Notes under the pieces: model-generated
Told to the model about the DNA's origin: nothing
Seen by the model: the letters and a program-made list of their open reading frames with translations, nothing else
Database searches by the model: none
Shown: in pieces, positions 35,039-47,375 of the stretch
Numbering within the stretch: the first letter of the stretch is position 1
How the letters are laid out: every line of letters starts with the position of its first letter
Position numbers and translations under genes: made by a program
From: Apoderus coryli
Lineage: Eukaryota > Arthropoda > Insecta > Coleoptera > Attelabidae
Direction: 5' to 3'
Assembly (NCBI GenBank): GCA_911728435.2
Contig: OU452200.1
Coordinates: 41,927,715-41,991,714, forward strand
DNA: 64,000 nt

Positions 35039-37257
35039 TGGCGCAGACGAATCCGAACTAATCGCTTGTAATTATAATCATCGACAAATTAGACTGCAAT
35101 AATGGATTTTAGAGGAATACCTCCCATGAGATTTTCTGGGAATTTGTCAGAAAATTGGTCGTTTTGGAAACAACGATTTGTAACATATTTAAAAGCAACA
35201 GAGATATGTAAGAAAGAGGAATCCACGCAATGTGCACAGCTTCTCACATTAATTGGTGTAGAAGGTATTCGTATTTACAATACATTTGTTTTTGAGCATG
35301 CTGAAGTAGACAAAATTCAAGTATTGCTAAACAAATTTGAGCAGTATTTCATGCCAAAGAAGAATCTGACGTATATGAGGCACAAACTTCTCACACGTAA
35401 GCAGCACGATGGTGAAACTGTAGAACAATACATTACAGAACTGAAGAATATGGCCTTAAGCTGTGAACTAGGTGATTTAAAGGACAGTTTGATCAAAGAT
35501 CTTCTTATTTGTGGCCTGCGAAATGAGGTTACAAGAGAGAAATTATTACATGGTGACCAGAATTCGTTGGATGATGTTATCAGGGTGTGCATAAGTGTGG
35601 AAGCTATGAAAGAGTGCAACAAAGTAATCACTAATGGACATGGAGCAAATGAAGTGTGTATTGATGCGGTAACGAGAAACCAACCACAAAAACGCAAGTA
35701 CAGAAATCCCGAAGAACGTAAGTGTAGGAGATGCAGCAGACTTCATGGTTATGGTAAATGCCCAGCCTATGGTCAAAAATGCAACAAGTGTGGTGGTATG
35801 AACCACTTCTCATCTTCCTGCAACGTCAATAAAAGGGACGGTAACATTTCTTATTATAATAATAAGTCTGAAAACTTTTATAGGAAAAGTAACTTTAAAG
35901 CAAAGTTAAGAAATGACAAACAGTCTAGTACCGTATCTTCTGTTAGTCAAGTAAGAAACGTAGATAATTGTAATGATTTATCTAATTCGAATCCAAGAAA
36001 TTCAGATCTATACGGACAAGTTTTAGACATTTGTGAAAATAATTTTCTCTTCGTAGGTAGCATCACTGAAATGGAACAAGGAATCGTGTGTGGCGTAGAA
36101 TGCGAGTCATGGGTGGCAAACGTATTAATAAATGAACAAGAAGTACGGATGAAAGTTGACACGGGGTCTATGGCTAATATTATACCTGTTGGAATATTAC
36201 GTAAGATTAGTTTTGATTTTAATAATTTGAAACAAACTAGTGTGTCTTTGGCCTCTTATACTGGAGATCCTCTGCCGATAATCGGAGAATGTTATTTAAA
36301 TTGTACATATAATAATATCGAAAAAGCTTTAAATTTTTATGCTGTTGATTTGGATAGTTGTTGCTTGTTGGGTCTCAAAGCGTGTCAGCAGTTTCAGTTG
36401 ATAAATATACATTCAGTGGACAAAATCGAGCATTTTCCCGCTGCGGATTTTCGTAGTTTAATAAATAAATACGATTTTCTATTTAGTGGTGTAGGCTGTC
36501 TAAAGAAACCCTACCACATTGAGTTAAAAGCAGATGCAAAGCCGTTGGCTTGCTTGCCTAGAAGAGTACCTTTTGCGGTTCAGGAAAAATTGCGAGAGAG
36601 TTTGAATCAGTTAGAGAGGGATCGAATGATAGTTAGGGACGAAGGTAGTGCTGAGTGGGTTAATCCAATTGTACTGGTCCATAAACGTCTCACAAATACA
36701 ATTAGAATATGTTTAGATCCATTTGCTCTCAATAAGTATATAAAAAGGCATTATTTCCATATCCCAACAATTGAGGAATTAACTTCCAAGTTTGCGGGTT
36801 GTAAAGTATTCAGTACTCTGGATGCTTCCCAGGGTTTCATGCAAATTAAACTTGATTATGAGAGTTCGAAACTATGTACTTTCGCAACACCCATGGGGCG
36901 ATATCGTTTTCTAAGGTTGCCGTATGGATTGGCAAGTGCACCCGAGGTGTTTCAGGAACGTATGGCGGAAATTTTTGGAAATATTGAGGGTTGTGACGTG
37001 TACATCGATGACATAATTGTCTATTCTGGCGACATGCGTTGTCACCTCAAGACTTTGTCAACAATTTTTGAGAGGGCTAAACAGTATAATATCAGATTTA
37101 ATAAGGCTAAGTGTAAATTCGGTTTGAGTAAGGTTAGCTATATGGGTCACATTTTTTCCGAAGGAGGTATAGCACCTGATGATACAAAAGTAGAGGCAAT
37201 AAAAAATATGCCGACCCCTCAAAATAAGCAGGATGTACAGAAATTCCTAGGTTTAGT

Positions 37258-38888
37258 CATAGAAATCTTATATTATATATGTACTCTAGAATGCTAATTA
37301 AATCCAGCCGAATACCAAAAAGTGTAACGGGTATGCAGAGTTTTCTCGAACTACGCATGCTCCTCAGTCACTTATTTTCAGTACAGAGCTGCCATATTTA
37401 AAACTATTTTGTCGTTCGCCTTACAGAATTTATGCGACATATCTGTTTTATAAATAAATCCATATGTTGCGTCATACGAAACTGCTTGACAAAATCAAAT
37501 AATTCAATGTTATCGGTAAAATTGTAATACTGTTTAGTTTTCAGCAATATGAACGAAACATTTTTTTCCAAATCTTATTAAATTTAGGAGATTTCGCAAC
37601 AGCGTCTATTTTCGCAAATGACATTTCTCGTAGTGGGAATATCTGTCAGAGTCGGCTTCACAACAATTCAGATAGGTTTTATAATTGAATTATGGGTTTA
37701 TGCGTGGTATATTTTAATTGTTGATAGATATACCTATTTGTGATTAAAATTGTTTTTAATATTTGTTATTTTGGTTTGGTAGTTTGTTTATTTAACAAAC
37801 AATGAGGTGTATAGTGTTGTGGTGTAAAAATGAAAGTATCATTCCTGGTATTAAATATTTTCAGTAAGTTATTGTATCGGGTTTCTAACAGTCTCAGTTT
37901 GAGTCAATATGATACCATTGACATGATACTCATTTTTAGCTTGACAAAAAAAAAAGACATGATGTTTGGATGCGGGCATTGGGATCCTAGTACAGAAAAT
38001 GTATGTGATGGGAATGTCATATGCAGTAAGCATTTCGCTGCAGAAGATATCATTTGTAGAGAAGACGGCAAGAGGATCACCCTCGTACCCGATGCAGTTC
38101 CCAAACTTTTGTTGAAAAGAAGAGATTATGTAAATGAGAGTGGAGGTTAAATTCTTAATCGTTTGATATCAAGACACTGTTTACTTAAAAGCAGTCAGTC
38201 AAAAATGCATGATATATATGTCAAGAATATATTTCCTACGTTGTGTAGGTATACAAAGTTCGTTTGAATTCTGTTGTTAAACTGGAATATACTTAATTAT
38301 AGAATCCTCCATGAAATTGCTGAGAATAAAAGTTCTACCAACCATGTTTTGTCACAAAATACTATTGCGTGTAGTACGGATGATATGGAAGTGGTTTACA
38401 TGGACACGGAAAATATTCGTGAAATCACTGTTTCTTGCACCCCTTCTTTGAAGGCTGTAGAGAGGTAAGAGGCCTAAGGTGGTTGTATAAACAAACAAAT
38501 ATTATATAATAATAAAATAAATAATTAGAATGCTCAAGTCCTTACGATATTTTCCAATATTAGAATTTTTACTTATTTCTCGTTTCTGCTTAGATTTATT
38601 ATTATTGGGTTGTACCTGTTAGACAATAAAGTATTTATATATTTAATGTAATTTTTTATTTCTTAAATTCCTTTATTCCATTTTTTTATTTGAATTACCA
38701 AATGGTAAAATTTAATTTTAAATATACCTATAACAGTAATATTACATTTAATCAAAGCCGGTCCTGTTGAAAAATAAGTGACTGGTGATCATGCGCATTA
38801 TGGACAGCTCTACACTTTTGGTTACATTTTTGTACTACGGGATTATCATTCTAGAGTATATATATATATATAATATAAGATTTCTGTG
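37258..38888 (+). mobile_element. P-superfamily-like element encoding a THAP domain
   Basis: The 8-base duplication GGTTTAGT (37250-37257, 38889-38896) flanks TIRs CATAGAAATCTTATATTAT and, inverted, CACAGAAATCTTATATTAT. An 8-base duplication, CA-starting TIRs and a THAP domain together fit P elements. A subterminal TACTCTAGAATG is mirrored by CATTCTAGAGTA. At 1631 bases it has no room for, and no sign of, the catalytic domain. Confidence 0.85.
37802..38150 (+). CDS. THAP-domain protein of P-like element
   Basis: Two exons, 37802-37863 and 37940-38150 (donor GTAAGT, acceptor TTTTTAG). Together they give a THAP zinc finger: CysX4Cys in MRCIVLWCKN, FH after the splice, Trp in GHWDPS, CysX2His in ICSKHF and the closing DAVPKLL box. 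THAP is the site-specific DNA-binding domain of P transposase. A later exon may start at 38304 (acceptor TTAATTATAG), but I cannot assign it. If expressed it would bind termini without cutting. Confidence 0.7.
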
Positions 38889-41434
38889 GGTTTAGTAAAC
38901 TATGTAGGTAGATTTATCAACAATCTATCCGAGAAGACGTCAGTATTGCGAAATCTTCTAAGAAAGGACTTGTGTTTCGTTTGGGCTGAAGAACAACAAA
39001 AATGTTTTGATATGTTGAGGAATATTGTCAGTCAAACCCCAGCTCTTAGATTTTTCGACCCTAATCTGCCTGTTACCCTCACCGTGGATGCTTCTCAGAA
39101 TGGTATGGGGGCGGCGATTGTTCAAGATGGCGTTCCTTGTGCCTATGCAAGTCGAGCATTCACTGAGTGTCAAAAAAGATATGCACAAATTGAAAAGGAG
39201 TTATATAGTATACTTTTTGGCTGCATTAAGTTTCATCAATATGTTTTCGCTAGGAGATTTGTGGTTGAAACTGATCATAAGCCCTTAATTTCAATTATAA
39301 AGAAACCTATTAATTCGTGTCCTGCTAGACTACAGCGTATGCTTATTCAGCTTAGAAAATATGATTTTGATCTGGTTTACAGACCTGGAAAAGAACTTAT
39401 AGTTGCTGATGCTCTGTCTCGCGCTTATGAAAACAAAATATTTGAAGATAATATTGATCTAGAGATAGACGAACAAGTTTGCTTAGTGTCTGGGTTTTTA
39501 AATGCAACTAACGAAAAAAGAGAACAGATTAAAATGCTAACATCTAAAGATACAGAACTATCCGTTTTAAAAAATCAAATTAAAGTCGGTTGGCCTAATA
39601 ACATTAAGGCCGTACCAGAAAATATAAGGTTTTATTTTAGATTTAGAGCAGAAATAACGGAGGCTGATGATCTTTTGTATAAGAGGACAAAACTTATAGT
39701 ACCGCTAGCTCTTAGAAGAGAGTTTCTTGAAAAGTTACATCTGGGCCACCTAGGAGTAAATAAAATATGTAATAAAGCTAATAATTCTTTTTACTGGCCT
39801 GGTATGAATAAGTCTATATCCGACATGGTTTTGGCCTGTGACGTCTGTCAACGACATCAAAAATCTAATCCTCCAGGGCCTATGATATCTCATGAAGTGC
39901 CACATATTCCTTGGTACAAAGTAGGTGTAGATATATTTCATTTTGATAATAGTGCATTTCTGGTTGTTGTTGATTATTATTCTAAGTATTTTGAGATTAA
40001 GAATCTGAATAAGGATCTAACTAGTGAAAATGTAATCGTCAATTTGAAATCTGTTTTTTCGTGTCACGGGATACCTACCATTTGTGTTTCGGATGGAGGT
40101 CCTGAATTTTCGAGTTTGATTTTTAAGAAATTTTCAAGAGATTGGGAATTTCAACACATTGTAACATCGCCGAGATATCCTCAAAGTAACGGAACTGTGG
40201 AAAGAGCAGTTCAGACTATTAAATCAATTTTAAGGAAATGTAAAGATGACAATACTGATCCTTATTTAGGTTTGTTAAATTATCGTAATTCTCCTTTAGA
40301 AGGACAAAGCTCTCCAGCGAATATTTTATTCAATAGAAATCTTAAGGACTTGATTCCAATTCAGGCATCTCATTTTGAACCTAAATTGTATAATAAAGCA
40401 AGATTTGATAATCATGTTACGAACTCTAAGATAAGACAAAAAATATTGTATGACAAAAGAGGCGTAAAACTACGACCTGATTTTGATATTGGCTGTGATG
40501 TATTAGTAAAAAAATATCCTAATGACTGCTGGAGAGAGGCTGTAATATTAGAAAAAGTGGGTATTCGAGCGTATAGAGTAAAGTTCAAAGATGGAAGGGT
40601 GTTAATCCGTAATGAAAAATTTATTAAATTATATAAAAAACCTTTAGAAATGATGAACACTCTCCCATCTTCTAGTTCTAGTAATGTTAGTGATAATGAC
40701 CAGTTGCATGACGGAAAATATGTATATGTGCCTGTATTATATAATGACGAGGATACCGATTCGAATTATGTTAGTGTAGATTTACAAAGTGAGTCTGATA
40801 ATTCGACTGAGTCAGTCATAGATAACGAGGTTGCAGATAGTACAATACTTGATGCAGATTTTTTGGATGAGTCCACTGTTTTGAAAAACCTTGATAAAGG
40901 GAAAGCTAGAAATTTGGTATCATCTAATAGCACCCGCTCAAATAGTCTTACAGAAGATCATAGCACAGAAAGTCTTCTAAGGGAAGAATCGTCTTCTGAT
41001 AGTTTTAAAGATGTATCTAGTAATATTTTTAACTCAGTTACAAAGTATGGCAGGGAAATTAAAAAACCGAGTAAATATTCGCAATACATATTTTTCGATT
41101 AATGCGACAATAATTAATAGTATAACATGAAGTGTTATCCTTATAAGGGGGAGATAGAGATGTGATTTTGAGGTTATTACATAAATATACTCATAGCGTT
41201 ATAGATAAACTGTTTGTGAGATTGGCTAGTAAAACTAAACTGTGTTTCGTTTTTATTTATAAATAGTTTGGTGAGTTGGAATTAGATGTATTGTTGTAAA
41301 ATAATGTATATACTTAAATGTTTGTAAACGTATTATATTATACTAGAGGAACGAAAATGACACTAAAAGATAGTGTATGAAATGTTTCAGTTTAGTTATC
41401 ATACATGATGTATTGCTAGCATTAAAAGGGGAGA

Positions 41435-41602
41435 TGTAGCATAGTTGGCAACATTGCCTTCTGTCAATTGCTAATTGTGAATGTCATTATTAATAAAGCA
41501 CTTGTTATTCGACTACACACAAAGAAGGTTCTATTATTTATAACCTCCATCCTCCATGTTCCAATATCAATATAATGTTATAATAATATATAATATAACA
41601 CA
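41435..41602 (+). repeat. 3' LTR of gypsy element
   Basis: 168 bases, preceded by the polypurine tract, followed by GGGGC. Confidence 0.95.
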
Positions 41603-43131
41603 GGGGCAGTGTCATGCAAATCGACTACTACAAAAACCTGTAACTACAAATGAGGATAATGTGGTAAATGTTTTGGCATATTTTAATACATATCCTGAAT
41701 CATCAGTGCGTGCGTGCGTGAACAAGATCTAGGAATTTCAAAATCCTCTGTCCAAAAAATATTAAAAAGTAGTGGTTTACATCCATTTAAATTCAAATAT
41801 CTTTGTGCTCTGGAAGCAGGTGATGCCGAACGACGTGTACGGTTCTGCGAAACCATTTTAACACGAACGCAAGAAGATCCTGGGTTTCTGCAAAAAGTGA
41901 TGATGACAGATGAGTCGAAATTTTCGAGAGATGGAATCGTTAATAGACAAAATATAGTCAGTTTTGGGCTTCTGAGAATCCGCACGCTATTCGTGAACAA
42001 AATTTTCAAAATAAATTTAGTGTGAACGTTTTTTGTATGGTGAAAGACACACATGTTGAATATTTTAAATAGGGAAGGTTATCTTTATATTTTGTAAAAT
42101 GTTGAGGCGAATTTTTTGGATAATCTATCATTAAATGAATTAAGAAGTTGTTGGTACCAGTTACATGGAGCACCACCTCACTGTGGAAATAGAATCACAC
42201 AACAGCTTAATGAAATGTTTGAAGATCGATGGATCAGACGTTTAAGGCCTTGGGATTGGCCAGCGAGATCTCCAGATCTATCACCGCTGAATTTTTATGT
42301 TTGGGGTGCAATTAACCAAAAGGTGTATTCCACCCCAATTAATTCAAAAGAAGAATTAGTAGGACGCATCCGAATTTCATTCGAAGAAATTTATAATATC
42401 AATAAGTATTTTTCATTTTTATTAATTTGACGTTTAGTTTGACGTTAAAATGACAATAATTTCATGGCTAACTAAATTAATTAGCTAGCTTCCAGAGAGA
42501 CAACGGTAGGCGCTGCAGAAAAATTTAAAATGACGATATTTCGAAAACTATGCATTTTAGGAAATGATAACCTATTACAAAATTGCATTATTTTTTAATG
42601 CTAAGGAAGATAAAATAATAATAATATACCCATTCCATTTGAAAAAATTGACTTTCAACTGTTTTTCTTGAACCGTTTTCAATATAATTTTTTGACCACC
42701 CTGTATAAACTAATCAGAATATGTCTTGTCAATTCGAAAAAGAAGATCCCACCTGATAAGAAAATACCTGCAAAATAATTATTAAATACTGATTTACAAG
42801 GAAAAAACGGAATTCTTATGGAGCCCTAAGCTGTCAATTTTGACATAAATCTTGATATAAGTCAAAAACGACTGACGTTAGGTATAGGACATGATACTTG
42901 AAATATGTCTGAAATCTAATTTAGAATCCAAAAATGTAATAATATATAGGGTATTCCAATTAAAATAACAAAGTTGCCATCAACTTCCGGTATAACCGGA
43001 AGTGCTATGGCGTTGCTATTATATTATTTGAGTAGAGCATATTTGACAATATAGACACTGAAATTTTCAAAATTCATTTCGAAGTAGTTTCTGAAATAGT
43101 CTAATGGGTTGCCACCGTAGGACACCCTGTA

Positions 43132-44320
43132 TATTTCAGAAGATTTTTCAGGAGAATCGGAATCTGATCTCATTTTTATAAATGAATGCGACCTACTTCT
43201 TCTTTTTATTATTTTAAATTTGTTTAAAAGTTAATTATTAACCCATTAAACAAAAAAATACTTTAGTGAGTAGAAATATCAGAAACAGAATATTATTTAA
43301 CCACTTACACTACATTACACTCAATCCCAAGGATTGTGTTTTAGAGTTAGAGACAGATGACTGAATGAATGGCTGTTGAAAACACTTGCCTACTAAACGA
43401 TTTTAAAAATATTGTGAATATATACAGGGTGTCCCAAATATAAGAAATTAACCATAGTTGTGTTTTTTTTAAATGGAATGCCCTGTATATGAATATATTT
43501 TTGGATTCCCCGTTCAAAATAAACCTAACTTTCATTAAAGTACATCTCACCTAAACCTGACAGTTTTTTAAATATTTAAATTTTTATAAAAATATAGACA
43601 TAATATGAATGAACAAATTCACACCTATTCGTTTGTTCTTTTTAAGCCAGTCGGTGCTAATAAATGTACCCTCTCCTCACTTGTTACGCCAAATATAAAA
43701 AACCGCCAATACTAAATACAGGGTGCCCAATAATTTAAGTTATATGAACGTAAAGTTTAATTCTAAATAACTTGTTTATTTCACATGGAACACCCGGTAT
43801 ATGAGATCAAAATTAGATGAACAAAGTAATTATCTGTCAAATATTATACTACTTTCCTATGGATAACTCTTGACGTTTTCGTGGAAAATGCAACTATTCA
43901 TAATATTAGGCGAATTTTTAATTGAACCTGTTAATTTCATGTAGACCACCCTGTATTTGATGATGCAAGTAAAGTTTTCCTATAGATATGTATATCTTTA
44001 ATTTTGAATGGAAGAGGCACACATACTGGTTTGTGCGTGGCTGCTGAGACCGTACTTCCAACAACTGCACAAAGAAACACAGTTACAATACCCAATACTT
44101 AATATATATCTTAATAACTAATTAATCAATCTATCGATAATAACCCATCCACAAAAAAAAACAAAACAAGGAGAATAACTTTAACTAATGAGAGATAAAA
44201 AAAACGATTTATATCATGAAATCAGTACACCAAAGCCATACATCATCTTATATTAAAAATCAATAATTCGATGGATCATTATTCTGGCAGTTAGTATCCA
44301 TTTTTTAATCTGCCGTTTGA
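43132..44320. repeat. cluster of small mariner-end fragments
   Basis: Short pieces with ACAGGGTGTCC or GGAACACCC words at 43426-43494 (a hairpin of about 70 bases, TACAGGGTGTCC to GCCCTGTATA), 43719-43803 and 43940-43956. A further one is near 44896. They are probably non-autonomous scraps. No gene is seen. Confidence 0.55.
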
Positions 44321-44329
44321 AGATAAATC

Positions 44330-44700
44330 CAGATTTCAGCCTTCTTAATTCTTCCGGAATTTTTGAATAAATTCTTGGCGCTAGAAAGAGAAATGAACGT
44401 TGTCCTATTTTTTTTTTTTAATTTGTGAAAATTCATGTTTTTTTTTTGTACCTAGTGTGATGACAATGTTCTATTGTTACTAGTGAGATTTTGCCTTTAT
44501 GTTGTTTCAGTATTGTTCGATAGCAATACAGTTGCCTAACATTCATAAACTGACTCTCTGAGTATAGTAGATCACTAGGATATGTTTTCTTTTTATTAAA
44601 AATAATCTTAATAATAAGTTTGTGAACCATCTCAAGTGGTTTTAATTGAGATTTATATGCTCCTCCCAACCTGCAATACCATATTGCATCAGAGATTGCA
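44330..44700 (-). pseudogene. LINE C-terminal fragment
   Basis: Minus strand: WGGAYKSQLKPLEMVHKLII, FNKKKTYPSDLLYSESQFMN, VRQLYCYRTILKQH is the post-RT domain of insect LINEs. It is followed by FLFLAPRIYSKIPEELRRLK-like text in other frames. Confidence 0.7.
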
Positions 44701-45720
44701 CTAATGCGTAATATACTTTAATTAAATGAGATCCTATATCAAAATATATGAATTAGCTAGAGCTTTCTGTGATAGAGCATTGTCAGTCGAATATAGCAAC
44801 CCCGTATATGATATAAAGAGCTAAAAAAATGTATTTATCACCCTTGTATTTTATGAAAAAATGTATGGTGTATTGTCATCGTTTACGCTAAAAAATATAG
44901 GGTGTTCCATTTAAAAAATGATTAAATTATTGCTCTAAGTATCAGTAACACCCGATCAATTTATTTGTCAAATATTTACTTACTTACTTTTTCTAAAACA
45001 ATAAATCAAAAAAAGAAATAATTTAATTTCCATAACTACGACACGTAGATAACTATTTATTCAGTTGACATTGAAACTGAGAAGCTTTTTAGAAAGCATC
45101 TTAATAATATATGAATAAAAGGACCACTACCTACAATTTTTAGTTGTTTAATCAAGCACCTTGCAAGATTATTATAATAAAAGTAGCAGAAACCACAGAT
45201 AAATAAATTAGTTGTAAATATAGCCACCCAAGACTAATATAATTCACACTAGTGATTTTCGTGCGTGATTAGTTTTTTGACAATTGGTAAAGTAATTACA
45301 TTATAGTTATGTGTTTATAATTAAAAAAATGTTTAGTATAATCTTGAATAATTTAAAGAAAAAATTCAATAAATAGTTGAATATTTTCTGTCTTAGTTTT
45401 ACTAATGACGAGTAAATTGCGTTTTTACTCTAATAAAAATAGGATAAAAGTACCTACATTCAGACAAATTCGGGATTACATTGATTAACAGTGTGTCCAA
45501 AGGAAAACTCAAACCGAGATTTTTGTCAAGTATTTTTGATTAAAATTTGTGGAGGCGTGGATAAACAGCACATATCAGTAGATTTAAGCTGTGGACACTC
45601 ACAACGACTTATAATAATATAAAATATACAAAGAGTAAATAATTTGAAACACAAAAACAATTTTTTTGTTCTTTCGTATACCAAATATTCAACTTATGAG
45701 GACTTGATAATTGGGGCCAG
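44701..45720. other. no gene seen
   Basis: AT-rich. CAGTGTGTCC at 45490 and a GGGTGTTCCATTT word at 44896 are the only recognisable repeat signatures. Confidence 0.35.
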
Positions 45721-45726
45721 GTAGAA

Positions 45727-45965
45727 GTATGTAATCTACACTGATTTTTCTAAAGCCTTTCATAGAATTGATCATGGTATTTTATTGCGAAAACTGTGTC
45801 GTTATGGGTTATATTATAATTTACTAGTGCTTTTGAAGTTGTATCTGAGTATGTGGAATGTCGAGGATTTAAATCTGCAAATTTTAAAGTGCCATCTGGT
45901 GTTCCCCAGGGCTCTGTCATTGTTGTTCCTGTGTTTTATCGATGATATTCTGGTAGCTTGACAAA
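45727..45965 (+). pseudogene. LINE RT fragment
   Basis: VIYTDFSKAFHRIDHGILLR then KLCRYG is RT text; the FPRALS and FLCFIDDILVA pieces that follow are the SGVPQGS and F(A/I)DD motifs in shifted frames. Heavily decayed. Confidence 0.65.
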
Positions 45966-47375
45966 TAGTTTAATTAATTAATTTATATAATTAATAAATT
46001 ACAACAACTACATCTGCGAGTACGTTAACAGTAACCAATGTAAGACGATTAAAAAAATGCCTTGAATTTTGGGAAACGATCAAAAATAAAAGTGCAAAAC
46101 TTAAAGAGTCTTCAAATAATGTATTTCCTGCTATTTCCCTGCTGGAAATGTGGGAGTTTATTTATGACAAGGAAGTTTATAGTTTACCATTATAGTAAAC
46201 CTTTAACATCTTGGGCAACTTTCATTTTGCAGGTGTATTCTTTTGAAGCATCTGTTGACTAATGTTTAGTTTTTCAGCTACAAAAACTGGGTCTATAAAA
46301 AGTGCATTTTCTCATATCATAAGGCAAATCAATCTTCGAAGTTTTCAATGTTTTTTTGTGAACAGATTGTTTTCATTTTCAGTAATTTCCGCGTTTATAA
46401 ACGCATTTAAGAACGAATCGATATTTCTACATAAACTCATTCATTCATTATAGTAGTAAAGACTACTACAAATATTTTGACTGATCTGGTGTATTACTTA
46501 GGTTGACGGTGCTAATTCGGCAAAATTGTTTTCAAGAACCTAGTATTTCCGGTTATACGGGAAGTGGGTGTCAACTTTCTTATTTTAAATACGACCCTAT
46601 ATCATTTTTTTTATTCTACTTGTAATTCTAAATAATAATAATAAAGCAATTTATTTAAACTGTACAACAAACAGATTTACAAGAATCCAACACTTCTACC
46701 AAAGATTAATGTACACATGTGTACATTAATCTTTGCTTCTACAGTCGATATTATGAAATACTTAACATGGAAAATATAATTTAAAACAATACGATACAGA
46801 AGGCAACACATTGTACAATAAAATTAAACAGCATACAAATAAATATATTTTAAGTCATAATAGTGGGTATAGACATTCGTTTCTGATTAAAAATATCAAA
46901 GCTAGGCCTCTCCAACATAAATGAGTTGACTGATAAAAAGACAATCTTGCAGAGTCGATATTTTGGTTGTTATTTTAAACATCTGCTGGCGTTGTATTGT
47001 GTGTCAGGTATCAAAATCGGAATCCTGCCCAGTACATTAAATGACATATGATCGTTTGCAAATCATACGAGTAGGAAATTGTAATTTCATGCGAGTTTCA
47101 CACTATACTTTTTCTAAATATTTGTTTTTCGAAACTTACCTATACTCGCCCTGTTGGCGTTAGCCTAAATACCACTATAACTCTTTTTCATAATATAAAT
47201 AGCTTTGAAATTAGCGAAATAATTTAAACTGTCAATTTGGTTTTTTGTATTGTCGGCGTTGCTATGGTGATTTTTCATAACCGATGCTACTTTTGTCATT
47301 ACTAGGAAATTTACCCGTGCATTTTTAAATGAAAACAGCATTACAATGTACTATATTTTTAAATTATGATTGAAT
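45966..47375. other. repeat-rich, no host gene
   Basis: 46490-46630 is a loose copy of the arm of the 47376-49441 element (TATTTCCGGTTATACGGGAA). 46634-46690 ends in AATAATAATAATAAAGCAAT, a LINE tail in minus orientation. The palindrome at 46701-46734 is listed separately. Confidence 0.45.
46701..46734. repeat. 34-bp perfect palindrome
   Basis: The left half AAAGATTAATGTACACA is followed without spacer by its exact reverse complement. It shares the AAAGATTAAT arm with the 27826 palindrome. Confidence 0.8.

Larger units (their letters stand above)
35102..41102 (+). pseudogene. Gag-Pol of gypsy element, interrupted by insertion
   Basis: One fused frame broken only by the P-like insertion; the frame is continuous across it (35102-37257, then 38897-41102). 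The left part has a capsid-like region, two zinc knuckles (Cys208-Cys220, and CNKCGGMNHFSSSC at 227-240), protease DTGS (353-356), and RT with LDPFALNKYI, TLDASQGFMQIKL, LPYGLASAPEVFQ and YIDD encoded at 37001-37012. The right part has RNase H (TVDASQNGMGAA, AQIEKELYSI, ETDHKPL), an integrase HHCC finger (HLGHLGV to CDVCQRH), integrase Asp in GVDIFHF, Asp in VSDGGPEFSS, Glu in SNGTVERAV, and a long acidic Ser-rich tail. Apart from the insertion I see no stop or shift. Confidence 0.93.
34871..41602 (+). mobile_element. Ty3/gypsy LTR retrotransposon
   Basis: LTRs of 168 bases (34871-35038, 41435-41602) begin TGTAGCATAG, end ATAACACA and look identical. The 5-base target duplication GGGGC lies at 34866-34870 and 41603-41607. 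The primer-binding site starts at 35040 (TGGCGCAGACGAATCCG; the primer tRNA was not assigned). A polypurine tract AAAAGGGGAGA lies at 41424-41434. It has no envelope gene and is interrupted by a P-like element at 37258-38888. Confidence 0.95.
34699..42410 (+). pseudogene. mariner/IS630-type transposase, split
   Basis: First part 34699-34870 (HTH-like, NERNPHLPTMTREKLRRILR, with an early stop after MENIY). Second part 41608-42410: DLGISKSSVQKILKSSGLHP (second HTH), MMTDESKFSRDG (first Asp kept), a gap with stops near 42025-42110, YQLHGAPPHCGN where the family has Asp before GAPPH, and ARSPDLSPLNFYVWG where the third acidic residue is Asn. Two of three catalytic positions are changed, so it was already dead or decaying. 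It is split by the LTR element with GGGGC duplicated. Confidence 0.85.
33908..43129 (+). mobile_element. long-TIR mariner/Tc1-type element, host of nested insertions
   Basis: Inverted arms of about 700 bases (33908-~34620, ~42425-43129) start CAGGGTGTCC, flanked by TA (33906-33907, 43130-43131). The outer 606 bases match the arms of 1629-3259. Between the arms lies one transposase gene cut in two by the LTR element at 34871-41602. Without the insertions it is about 2.5 kb. Confidence 0.9.

Noticed and set aside
43132..47375. A hidden host gene in the long stretch with few frames
   Set aside because: Only LINE pieces, mariner ends and short frames were found; no exon-like segments with matching splice sites could be chained.
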